From Margaritispora aquatica (taxonomy: Eukaryota > Ascomycota > Leotiomycetes > Helotiales > Discinellaceae): DNA of 64,000 nucleotides. Where the stretch lies: the NCBI GenBank assembly GCA_007644065.1, contig VJWN01000001.1:1998340-2062339 (forward strand), given 5' to 3'. Shown here in pieces: positions 36,289-46,500 of the stretch. A program made the translations under genes and the position numbers. Within the stretch, counting starts at the first letter, position 1, and every line of letters starts with the position of its first letter. The notes beneath the pieces are model-generated. The model did not search any database and was not told where the DNA came from. It worked only from the letters and a program-made list of their open reading frames with translations.

Positions 36289-37091
36289 GTGTGAGGTGTG
36301 TTGTGATGTGTTGTGTTGTGTTGTCGTGTTTTCGTGCTGATTGGGAGTCGGGAGTTGAGGTGGGTATATATGAATGGGCAGCTGGGAGGAAGGATTATGG
36401 TCTATCGTTTTGGCGGCGTTTCATTTGTTGCATAAACGGGAGTAATCTATAGATGGATATGTGTGGCATGGAGTAATTGGGTTTTTAATTGGGTTGAAAT
36501 CAGGATGGCAAAATGGTAGATCGACTGCTTGTGTGTGTGGGTGGCTTGGCATGGACTTGTTTGGTATATGTTGGGTTGATATGGGCCGGTTTTAGATGGG
36601 ATGTGTGGGTTGAACGAGGAAAGGCAGCTCGCTCGGATATACCGGGCGTTTTTGGACATCTGGGCTGGGCTGGGCATTTGTTGGTGTTGAGGAGGAGTGT
36701 AATACCTTAGTGTAAAGATTACTAGACGAGAGTTCAGACACTCTACAAATACCACTTTCATATCGTCAGATCCATTTGTTTAACTCTAACTATGTGTCAA
36801 AGTGATCACCTCGTTATTTCAGGCCTAACCGACTTCCTTCTCGCTTAAGTTCGAGTTTAACTGTTATTAGATAAACTCAAACGGCCTTCGTAGCCGATAT
36901 CAATTCTAGGTAGGTAATATCTCATAGATGTGCGTCGTGAAATCGTAAATTAGACATTATCCGTTGCATGAGTTCGTCATTTGCCAAAGAGCCCTCCCTC
37001 CACGCCCTCGCTTCTTATCCACAATCATCATTTTATCCCTACTCCCAACCTCTTGTCACTTATACTCTAGATTCCACACCTCACTCCTCCC
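36289..37091. other. convergent intergenic region
   Basis: 3' regions of the CorA-like and sedolisin genes. A TGTGTTGTGATGTGTTGTG tandem occupies about 36296-36325. Open frames at 36447-36761 and 36513-36710 are antisense to each other and GT- or CA-biased. No gene seen. Confidence 0.5.
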
Positions 37092-39414
37092 TCACGGCAA
37101 CCGCAACCACGTCGCCACCATGCGCGGAAAATTCGGCGTCCCCAATCCAGTGACAGGATCCCACCCCGCTCCGGCTTGGAATCCGGGCGTGCCGCATCCC
37201 TATACATTATCACGTCACATCAGCTCCAAGCTCCGGGTCAACTCCACGCCAGTATCAAAATCATAGCTGAAAAATACTCACCCGATTCCCACCCTCCGTA
37301 ACATCATTAAACATACCCGGGAACTTATACGCAACCGGATTCACGAACCCCACCGGATTCTTCCCCACGCTCAAACGCACACTATTCACAAGCGTCAAGA
37401 CGCTGCCAAACGTGGGCGCTGACGCCGAGGTGCCGTAGACGTACGAGAAATTCCCGTTGACGGCGATGACATAATTCACGCCGTTGGCTGAGACGTCAGG
37501 GTAGCCCCGGGCCTTTTGCGAGTTGTTGTATAAAGGCAAATTGTAAAGCGGCTTGTTGGTGCTGGCGAAAAAGTCCGACACGGCGCCAGCTTGGTAGGAG
37601 GGCAGCGGGAAGACGTTGGAGAAACCGCCGCCGGAGTAGATTACGGATTCGGCTGCTTGTTCGGGTTGGGTGACGCTGGCGCCGGGGGCGATTTGTGTCG
37701 CGCCTACAGAGGTCACGTCTGTGGATGTTAGCAATGTAATAGAGGAGAGTGGGTGGGGTGAACTACATGGACAAGTGCTGGGGAAGGAGGGGTTGAAGCG
37801 ACCGCTCGAGCCTGGCGGTTGTTAGCTACGGATATCCTCTCGCTTATATTTGGTCCATTCCTACCGTTGTTATAATTTCCATTAACATCAATACACTGGC
37901 CCCCATTCCCAGCGACTCCATAGTCACCCGAACTATACAAAAAGCTCACACCCTGCAAACCAAGCTTCATATACTCATAGCACTGCCTCATCTCGTAGGC
38001 GGGAGTGAGATCCGCCTCATTGTAGCCATACGAAGTGGAGATGACATTCGTGGCAGCGAAACCTCCACAGTTTGCTGGACCTGTGTAGGCTCCGGGATTG
38101 GGATACAGATCTGGGTAGGTGGCGTCTTGGAGTGGATCGTCGCCGCCCATGTAGGTGCAGTAGCTGCCGTCGATGGCGTCGAGGAAGTTGTTGAATGAGG
38201 CGCCTTGGACGATGTCGCCGACTTGGTAGAGGGTTACTTTTTGGGGGTATACCAAGCTCATGGCATATTCAAGGTCGAGGTTCTGGTTCATATTAGCGGG
38301 TTATATTGGGTGTAAATGGTGTAAGAAGGAAGGGGGGCTCGGGCGAGAGTGTATGAAATGCGATTGCATGTAAGGATCAGCGTGTCTTACGGACTCAGCG
38401 TTGAAATTGAAAGATTGTTCATCCATGTAGAGAAAACCACCGTCGATCGAATTGAAAATCGGCCGATCCCCAACCTGCTTCTTGGAAAAATTGCGGAAGA
38501 AGAGGTCTAAATCGGACGGCACATAAGCCTGAGGAGTGTACTCAACGATACCGTGTGAATCTGGGCTTGTTAGCAAATGATCCTGAATCGAGATCCAAAA
38601 ACTTACTGTTTGGGCTAGCTGGAAAATATTGTGGGAACTGATACAGAACTCTCAAGCAGTTCGGCACGATAGATCTATCGCAATTTCGCAGCTCGTCCAA
38701 AACCATATCAGAAGAGACCTTGCCGCCATACTTGGGCAACGACTTGTCGCTTGGGAGACCAATTCCTGACCTAGTTCCTGGCTGGACATGATGGCCAGCT
38801 GCAGCGATCTGTCGTTTCACAATATCAATCTCTGCTTCATTCAGCTGTCGATGTTTCTTGTTCTTTTTGACCTTCACATCGAAATGCACGGTCGGAGTGA
38901 TGATGTCAATGTGCTCTTGAATGTCATTTGGGAGACTGTATTCTTCGCATGCAATGTGGGATTGTCCAGTTTCTGCATGTGTAAATTGGTAGTATTTGGT
39001 TCTCAGCAATTTCTCCGCCTCGGCAGTTGTCACGTTGGCGTGTATCCAGGTCAAGCTTTGCGATTGCTTGACACGAGATCCTGAAATTCCATGCTCGGCT
39101 AGCCAGTCAATGACAGCTGATAGAGATTCCTTGCTAGGAGCAAATGTCTCAGCGATCTGCTTTGCACTCCAGTGTTTACCGTAATTAGGCGAATCTGGAT
39201 CCGAAACGTCCATCAAGTATTCATCGGCTCTGTGGAGATTGTTTTGCGTGAGACCTATTCGAAGTGGGATATATGAGTCTTCATTAAGCATGGCCGACTT
39301 GTACCAAGATTGCGGACGGCGCTCTCTGCGTTCGTGAACAACATAATCTCTAGAAGCTGGAGCTGCGAGAACTCCAGCCAAGAGGCCACTTATGACAAAG
39401 ATTGAGAACTGCAT
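37092..39414 (-). CDS. secreted sedolisin-family serine carboxyl protease (S53, tripeptidyl-peptidase type, 661 aa)
   Basis: Secreted acid protease with a propeptide. Six exons: 39414-38607, 38560-38391, 38282-37865, 37811-37767 (45 nt), 37718-37282 and 37199-37092 (1986 nt). Signal peptide [17 protein letters not shown] with cleavage near APA; pro-domain about residues 30-200 ([19 protein letters not shown], a pro-kumamolisin hallmark). Catalytic Glu325 and Asp329 (E-S-N-L-D) are created by joining exons 2 and 3. The oxyanion Asp is in SSGDYGVAG, and the nucleophile Ser is in [11 protein letters not shown] (about residue 577). [25 protein letters not shown] and the terminal [15 protein letters not shown] calcium-loop region are all present. 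Every catalytic element is intact. It resembles fungal extracellular tripeptidyl-peptidases that act at low pH on host or substrate protein. The 108-nt last exon is easy to miss but supplies the conserved C-terminus. Confidence 0.92.
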
Positions 39415-39477
39415 GATTGAGTGTGGAACAGTAAGGAATGCACATAATTCAGATCATCATCAAGATAATCCACCACT

Positions 39478-39484
39478 CTTTATA
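39478..39484 (-). promoter_or_regulatory. TATA box of the sedolisin gene
   Basis: On the minus strand this reads TATAAAG, 64 nt upstream of the ATG, which would leave a short leader of about 30-40 nt. Position and sequence are good for a regulated secreted-protease promoter. Confidence 0.5.
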
Positions 39485-41287
39485 CCAAGAAATACGTCTC
39501 CACTCGATCCAAACCAGACACATAATGAGGACATATCGAGAAGCCATATCAGCTAACCATGCGTGATGAATGAGGCTGATAACGGTCATCTCAAGCTTCA
39601 CTTTGGGACGGCTGTTAGACTTGATCTCTCGAACCATGGCCAAATTGAATATGATCTCCAGAGCTGAGCCGTCCAATAGCGTCTTGGTATCGGAAGTATT
39701 CAGCTTGATAGGATGGTTGAAGCTTAATGCGATCTGCATCCTACCATTTTGAGTTTAGCCTCGATTCTACATGCGACTAGAGCTGTGGATTGATGCCATT
39801 CTCAACCTTAAATGAACTTCATATTTTTCGATGTGAGCATTCGCAGAGGCTGTCATTGAATTATCAGATCATGAAGCTGTCGTCGAGTTCGGATGAGCTT
39901 GCATATGCCTTGGTTGACATCGTCGAGATTTGATCGGCCTTTGACCAGGACTGGACTTATTTCAATCAACAATACTAGCCAGTTTGCTGAGTCACTACAT
40001 TCGCCCCTTAGAAGCAGTTTCCAGATGCATCGAGCATGAATGGATAGTTAAGATTGTTCGTCGAGATGGGGTATTTCTTCGTTAACGTCTTGAAACCAGA
40101 GCAAGTGAACATTGATGCTCTTGATATTAGACAGTCAGCTGCTGGTAACAAAGTCGTTGCTCATATCAGCAAAAAGCAGACTTGGGGTTTAGGTATGACG
40201 TTATCAAGGCTGAATGCGATATTTCTACTGTGCAAACTCGCATGGTGCAGAAAAGGGGCTGAAGCGGGCGAGTTAGGCTTTTCGCTTAGCCAGATTAAGA
40301 GTAGAATCTCAATCATGTGACATCAAGGTCCGTTACTTAGATGCTCCCTTTCACTTGTTAATCTTTTGTCCATCATCGTCGTTGGCAGGCTTTCGCACTA
40401 TTATAATGCTACAAATGCTATGAACGCTACAAAGAATCACCATCACGTCTACCAGGCTGTGTCTCAAAAATATCTTATTATGATGATTTGACCTCGTCAT
40501 CCTCTTGGCTCATTCGCACGCACGTACAAAATCACTTCACCTCCCTCCGAGCCCTTTCATATCCCTTTTTGATAACCTCTGTAAGAACATATGTGAAGAT
40601 GCTCAGCACACGACATTAAATACTAAGTACTATCATAGCGAAAGCACAAGAACGAGCAGCACTGCATCGGCGGAACGGAGAGCGTAACGTGTTCATAGCA
40701 CAGGTCTCGACGTCTGAATTCGAACAATGCGGCTTTCCTATTCAATTTTCGAATGGCTGTGTCGAGATCAATGGCTGGATACACCCTAGGACAAAGACAT
40801 TGTTCTTCCCGATGCAGGAGATCGGGAGCAAATTCTCCATTGATTTTTAGTCAATTCAACGTTCAGAGTGGCTAGCTCTGAATTCTATTCCGCAAGAGAT
40901 AATCACCTGTACCTTTTTCTGACGTACAAGAAATAATGTGTATTGAGAGTGTCTAGTATATTGAGTACGTTATTGAATCAACTATACGGCATGGAAATCA
41001 TATTTTACACGGTGACCATAAACTTTGAGCTGTCGAGTATCTGATGGTAAGCGCTTTCAGAAGCAACAACCACTTGAGAGAGAAGGCATCGAATTGACAT
41101 CTTCTCAAACAAGCAGACTGCGGTGTAGATGAGCGAGTAGTCTATACCCTGGCAATAGCAGGACCCGAAGGCAAGAGGGTACAAGTGTCTAAAAACATTG
41201 GAGTACTAATGTGACAACTTATATCATGATATCAATCTAGTACTGTGCCCTTGTCCGACGACATACTGGGCATTCAAGCCCCCAATA
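39485..41287. other. intergenic region
   Basis: About 1.8 kb upstream of the sedolisin gene and downstream of the gene at 41288. Open frames at 39449-39752, 40054-40320 and 40505-40687 have no domain and appear on both strands at the same place. No gene supported. Confidence 0.5.
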
Positions 41288-41764
41288 CTAGAAAAACCCA
41301 GCCTTAAGATACGGCTTTCTTTCCGCCACAACCCCTTCACTAGAATTTACCTTCACACTCTGCATCTTATAGGACGAGCCGGCGGCATTTTTCACGTCTG
41401 CGGAATGCACCACGCTAATCAATGTGCCGAGTAATGAAAGATCCCCTTCTAGAAATGCGCGCAAAGCTAGGTATGGCTGCCACGTCTCAACAAAGTTCCT
41501 GCTTATTGAGAACGTCTGCCACGTTGAATGCTTGCTGCATGAAGTGCAGACCGTAGGGAGGAATAAGCTGACGATTATTGCGCGATTCTCTTGGTAATCT
41601 TCGTCGATTAATTCTAGTGGCAAAAGGTCGATGACCTTTCCCAATGGTTTTCGGCCTGCTTCTCGGTCTTCATCCTCTCTTGAAAGAAGAACGACTTCTT
41701 CGCATGTCATACATGCTAACACGATATGAGAGTCCCAAATGCCTGTAAATATAGGATCACCCAT
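41288..41764 (-). CDS. hypothetical protein with two CxxC-type pairs (158 aa)
   Basis: Not recognised. The frame is open and single-exon, starting MGDPIFTGIWDSHIVLACM. Cys pairs occur in CMTCEE (about residue 18) and CTSCSKH (about residue 74), a possible zinc site separated by about 50 residues. A helical or amphipathic stretch follows (FVETWQPYLALRAFLEGD), and the protein ends YLKAGFF. Composition is balanced and unlike the repeat-derived frames nearby, which favours a real gene, but there is no intron or known domain to confirm it. Confidence 0.45.
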   Translation of the reverse strand: MGDPIFTGIWDSHIVLACMTCEEVVLLSREDEDREAGRKPLGKVIDLLPLELIDEDYQENRAIIVSLFLPTVCTSCSKHSTWQTFSISRNFVETWQPYLALRAFLEGDLSLLGTLISVVHSADVKNAAGSSYKMQSVKVNSSEGVVAERKPYLKAGFF

Positions 41765-42423
41765 TTCGATTTTGTGCAGACGTGAAACTGAGGCGTGCTG
41801 ATAGTACTATGAGGAGGCTACATAGAATTAGCGAATATTTGCAACATGGGAAATACTACAGTAACGTGCATCCCTATGTAGCGAGACACCCTGTGTGTCG
41901 AGACGATCTTGCAACAGTCACGAAGACTCTGCTATTCCTCGAAGAACAGCGGTTAGACCCAAGCACTACCCTCTAAATTCGTAGTTGTCAATGTTCACGA
42001 TCTTAAACAAGAACTGACATTGCATCGCTGATGCGGGGTAGTCCCGCGGTCAAACATAGCCTCACGTGTTTCTCTATCGACCAACGAAGAGGCCATGTTG
42101 GTGATGAAGTAGAGTCACTGATGACGGACGACCTTGGAGTGGCAGAATTGGTTTGTTAAAAACGGCAGTCATCATCCCTATCACATGACGCAAGAGGGTC
42201 TTTGCGTTTCAACTTGTTCAAAAGAGTTTGGGTTAGCAGGACACCGATTGCGCTCCTAGCTGTAGCTTTTGTCTCTCTCAATCTCTCTCTCTCTCTCTCT
42301 CTCTGTATTTATTTGTGTTTTTGTAGAATGGTGGCAGCTGGTTTTCTCGCTTAATGAAATCCGGGGAATAAGGTGGGCATGAATGTAGGTAAGAAGAGAA
42401 GTTAAACAGATGAGACATACGAG
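41765..42423. other. intergenic region
   Basis: Upstream of the small gene at 41764 and downstream of the possible secreted peptide. It includes the (CT)n tract listed separately. The 64-codon frame at 41782-41976 is not supported by any domain. Confidence 0.5.
42281..42304. repeat. (CT)n microsatellite
   Basis: About eleven consecutive CT dinucleotides within a longer pyrimidine-rich stretch. Confidence 0.85.
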
Positions 42424-42570
42424 TTAGGAGCCATAGCAGGTGGTTTGGATGGTGTGCTGTAGATTATAGGATGGAAGCCCCAAAAACTGTGGAGCAGGAG
42501 CCGGAGCCGCGAGGACGACACTGACCCCAAGAGTCAGTAGGCTGGCTAGGAAAGTTGTTGATGTGTGCAT
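42424..42570 (-). CDS. possible small secreted peptide (48 aa)
   Basis: A frame of 49 codons. It starts MHTSTTFLASLLTLG, continues with the hydrophobic VSVVLAAPAPAPQ and ends in a short polar tail with one Cys (TTCYGS). The first 22 residues form a textbook fungal signal peptide with an AxA-type cleavage site. A TATA-like GAATATAATAG (minus strand) lies 20-30 nt upstream, which is rather close. The mature peptide would be only about 25 residues, so it may be the first exon of a longer secreted protein; I could not find a second exon. The signal peptide is the only real support. Confidence 0.35.
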   Translation of the reverse strand: MHTSTTFLASLLTLGVSVVLAAPAPAPQFLGLPSYNLQHTIQTTCYGS

Positions 42571-43977
42571 TTTTGGTAGTTGCTACCAAGCTATTATATT
42601 CAAGTGTGTGAAGAGGATGCTGTAATCAGATTTGGTGGTGCAGTTAGGGAATCGTTGATTGGTAAGGTTGTGGTGCTTGCTGGGAGAGTCGGAAGGAGAG
42701 CTAAGAGGGAGACGAGGAGGGTGTTCCTGCTCTTCGTCCCTCTTTTGCTGAAGGAGGGTTTCACTTATGAAATATACTGGCGAGTTATAGAGCTAAAAAA
42801 TAAAGAGAAAGGTCTTTCTGCCTTAACCCATATCCACATCCACAGATCAAAACTCATCCAGGACATCCAAATCCAAATCTCCCCATTCCCATTCCTCCCA
42901 AACAAGACCACAATAATCCCGCCTCCCTTCATCATCTCTCCCATCCATCCATCCGATTCAGATCGAGATATGTTGCTCTCCTCTCTCCCACCGTATATCT
43001 CCCTCATCCGCTCCAGTCCATCCAAACCACACTTCCAAATTGCCCCATCCAGACTTTTTTCTTTCAACTCAAAAGCCAGCGACATCTACATTAAGGACTA
43101 AATAGCACACCCAACCAACTGGACTCTCCGAAAATGCAGTGGGACAGATACCATGTGGACGAATGTGGATGCTAGAGTAGAGGGTTGGGGCGTATCTCGT
43201 ACTCGCTTCGCTTGCATGACACAAGTAAGGGGGGATTGTGCTTTCTTTCATGGATGCATGCATGCCTCCACACTCATACCTCCACAACCATGTTTCTAGA
43301 AAAACCCAAGATACTGGAACGGGTGTTCAATAGATTCGAGACGTCCAAAATCCCATACAGTTTATTTATGCTCTGTTAAGTAACTTCAGGACCCGAGAGC
43401 CGAGAGGGCCGAGAATCTAGACCAACCGAACAAAGGAAAGGAAGGTTGACTTGAGTCTGTCACCACGTACGTGGTATGCAGGTATGAGAGAGATCAACAA
43501 GCTTCTTTCGGTTGATGACATGGAGACGAACGAATTCTCATATCAAAAAAAGCAAGCGCTTTATTTTGTGTATATATACAAGATTCAAAACCAACCCGCA
43601 AAAGGATAGCAGCAAAGGCGGAAATGCTTCTCTTACCAATCCAACTCCGATTGCATGGGCAGCTTTCTCTCGCTGTTCTCCACGGAGAGCCATTTGAACT
43701 CATCAGTCATCACTCCTCACTCCAACACCAATTCCAATTCCAAGTTCGAATTGCATGAGGTACTAACTAAGTACGCTAACCAAAGTCAAACAAACCCGGA
43801 AACAACCCCCCTTTTTTAAGCGGGCTCCACTCCCTGCCACTTTTTGCTGTATACCCTTGCCCCGGTTGTTACCCAGAGGTACCATTGCTAGATAGATAAT
43901 TGTCAGCTACATGATCTACAAACTCGGCTGAGCAAAGGTGTAAATTCCGGGGCTCCTGAATTCTCTCGCCTCCTTAC
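42571..43977. other. intergenic region
   Basis: About 1.4 kb between minus-strand genes. Open frames at 42580-43101 and 42765-43085 lie antisense to each other over a CCATCC/ATCCA-biased stretch and have no domain. No gene seen. Confidence 0.5.
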
Positions 43978-44952
43978 CTAGTTCGTCATCCAGCTTCGCT
44001 CTGTCGCCCAAGGAATCAAATCTTCCGTCCCCTGCTGATATTCCATAAAATCCTGCACGGCCTCCTCGTTCCACTCACGGTCGAACTGCTCACACTTCAG
44101 GTCTTCCTCGGTCCGCTCTCCCTCCTTCACTCCCGCTTCCAATTCCCCGCGACGGTGACCACGTATAGCACGCACGGGCATGCCCATCCTCTCCAGGTAC
44201 GCCGGCCAATGCATCGCATAGTGGCCCGAAATGACGAGTTGATCCAGGCCCCGGATCCTCGCCAGCGCGCGCACAAAGTCCAGGTTATCACCCAAGCCCC
44301 GCTCCCTCCTCCCTCGCTGCCGCTGCGTGGGATAGTTTGTGCCCCACGCAAGCTCGACGCGTCGGAGCCCGCTTGCGTTTGCGGCCAACAGATCGAGGAG
44401 TTGGAGCCATGACGCGAGGTCCGCCATCCACGGGACCCAGATATCGAGTGTCTTGACCAACGCGAAGTTGGCGGGACCGCACTGCAGAAAGAGTCGAAAC
44501 AGATGTTCCGGGTTGCTGATGGCAAACACGTTCCGCGAGTAGAGGATCGGGTTCGCCTCGTTGTGGATCTGCCGGCACGTCTGCAGGATTCTGGGCTCCA
44601 TCGTGCGATATTGCCGGAATTGGCCCATGTGGAGCAGGATATTCTTTTGATCTGTCTGTCCGACTGCCCACGAAGGGTTGTCGCTCCGGTCGAATCGGCT
44701 CACGAGAAGGAGGTCGTAAATTCGAAGGCGGATTTCGACGGGCAAGGTCAAGAGGGTGCAGGTGGTAACCTTGTTGTCTCTTTTGACTTTGTTAAGAGGA
44801 GGAGGAGGTCTGGAGGCAACTCGAGGATTGCGAGCGCGCGGCTTGGGTGCTTTGCTGGCGATTGACGTTTCGCCATCGGAGATATCGAGATCGAAAAAAG
44901 CTTTCGCGATGTCCTTCCTCCTGAAAGACGATCCCTTTTGTGACGGCGGCAT
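43978..44952 (-). CDS. 2EXR/F-box-like domain protein (324 aa)
   Basis: Single exon. A basic N-terminus with a polyproline patch (residues 1-65) precedes the domain: CTLLTLPVEIRLRIYDLLL, then GQFRQYRTMEPRILQTCRQ and IHNEANPILYSRNVFAISN. This LP-E-R-IY...ILQTCRQIH-EA-PILY-NVF pattern is the canonical fungal 2EXR/DUF7730 arrangement. The C-terminal half is helical (ALVKTLDIWVPWM, DNLDFVRALARIRGLDQLV) with a charged insert. The family is large and expanded in Leotiomycetes and Sordariomycetes; its molecular role is not established. The gene is GC-richer than its surroundings. A distant relative lies at 4767-5972. Confidence 0.82.
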   Translation of the reverse strand: MPPSQKGSSFRRKDIAKAFFDLDISDGETSIASKAPKPRARNPRVASRPPPPLNKVKRDNKVTTCTLLTLPVEIRLRIYDLLLVSRFDRSDNPSWAVGQTDQKNILLHMGQFRQYRTMEPRILQTCRQIHNEANPILYSRNVFAISNPEHLFRLFLQCGPANFALVKTLDIWVPWMADLASWLQLLDLLAANASGLRRVELAWGTNYPTQRQRGRRERGLGDNLDFVRALARIRGLDQLVISGHYAMHWPAYLERMGMPVRAIRGHRRGELEAGVKEGERTEEDLKCEQFDREWNEEAVQDFMEYQQGTEDLIPWATERSWMTN

Positions 44953-45804
44953 CGTTGCTTAAGGTATCTAGCTAGCTCACTTAAACGATGGACACCAGCT
45001 GGTATCGATTGCTTCTTGAGGGGTTCTCATCGCACAGCATTAGATGCGAGAAAACTGGCTGTCCAGTCATTAGCGAGTCGCTTACCAGGTTGTGCTTAGG
45101 GTCAGCCACGTTACACAACTTACCACAGATTGTTTTGGGTCAACCGATTTTGATTGTATTAAGGCTAGATTAACCCTTAAAAGGAGGAGTATACACTATA
45201 AAATTGTTGATGTTGGAATTCCAGTAGTATATTATCGTTGTGATCCAAAGAGGCATAAATTCAGACCCCTGCTAGCACTATTATAATACTTAAAGGCTTT
45301 ACTAGATAAAGTGCCTCCGTACCTTAGTATATAAGCCACTCAAACCATACCTTATGCTTATCCCGCAGCTCCCTAACAAGAGTTACTATAAAATCACTAA
45401 CGCACAGCACCAGAAGAGGTTAACCCACGGCTGCAAGCAATCACTCGCGAACTCAGTGAGTCAAGAGTGCGGTCTAAATTCCTCGACTGGTTATTTTCTA
45501 TCGACGATTAAGCTTCTCTGTATACTCTAGCGATACACTCTCAAGCTACGCTGCTCCGATTATAGAAGCTCTATTCTATAAGTATACCTCACGCAAGCCT
45601 CTGTATCACATGCCTGCAACCCTCTCGTCATATGATCTCACACGACGGGGGACTTCTGTTCCAATCATCCCGTCCAACATGGGCTTTTCGTGACAAGTAC
45701 CTACGTAGCGCTACACAACTCGCCTTCTGCCATAAGATTTACGCCCCTACATAAGATCCATCACGCCGTGGGAGCTTTCGCCTCCACCTCGGTGACCAGT
45801 AAGC
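44953..45804. other. AT-rich gene-free region
   Basis: Degenerate sequence between the 2EXR-like gene and repeat copy 2. Frames at 44988-45286 are short; the one containing KRRSIHYKIVDVGIPVVYY could be a remnant of a transposon protein but is too short to identify. No gene seen. Confidence 0.5.
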
Positions 45805-46229
45805 AAGCCACCTAATCCACGAGTTTATAAGCTACGCCAAGAAGTCTATCAGCTTGAGAGATTTACACGTAACTTTCTTCCGCTAACAAGCTTCTTTTCA
45901 AACTCGAGACTTAGTTACTATAGTTTTCAAAGTTCACTTGAGGTAAAGTCTATAGGTTTAAAAGCCGAGTTTTGGATTCTACTATATATTTCCGTTTTGG
46001 TTATACAGTAAAAGATTTTTATGGTTATATTTTAAAGTGTTAATAAGTTTTATAGATTTGATTTTATACTTTTAGAGTTAATAATAACTGGGTATATTAT
46101 TATACTCTCGCTATTAGCGAGCTTGTAAGCTTGTATAAGCGTGTCAGCGAGAATCTTAAATTTTATTAGTTAGTTTGCTACGAATAGCCCTGGCTGATTA
46201 GCTAACTGAATGACTTATCGACCACTCTG
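45805..46229. repeat. dispersed AT-rich hairpin repeat, copy 2
   Basis: Diverged but collinear with the element at the right end of the window. Shared anchors in order: ATAAGCTACGC (45827-45837), CTATCAGCTTGAG (45846-45858), a GCGAGCTT-TAAGCT-GT-T-AGCG-GTCAG block near 46116-46155 and CTGGCTGATTAGCTAA (46190-46205). Its right end also carries the 17-mer ACTTATCGACCACTCTG found in copy 1. The interior is AT-rich with no coding capacity, so it is a non-autonomous or decayed element. C-to-T-type decay (RIP) is an inference from composition. Confidence 0.7.
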
Positions 46230-46500
46230 CCTCCACACGGAGACAAGTAAATAAGTGATCATCATCACACAAGCGATCAAACAAAGCAAGCAAACAGGCA
46301 CGCAAACAGGCACGCAAACAAGCAGAAAAATCAATTGATGATAAAAAGTGATGAGTAGCTCGAGTGTTGTTCTCGTCTAACTCTAAATATAAAACAAAAA
46401 ATCAGATGTAAATCCATGTATATTTTCATCTCCAGCCCCAATCCAAATTCAAGTCCAAATCCAAATCCAACTTTAACTCCAATCCGAACCCAACCCAACT

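Noticed and set aside
42580..43101. 173-codon plus-strand frame
   Set aside because: No domain; the second half is a CCATCC/ATCCA-biased stretch that is equally open on the other strand.
45092..45286. possible transposon protein remnant
   Set aside because: Only 64 codons with no catalytic motif; cannot be assigned to any element.
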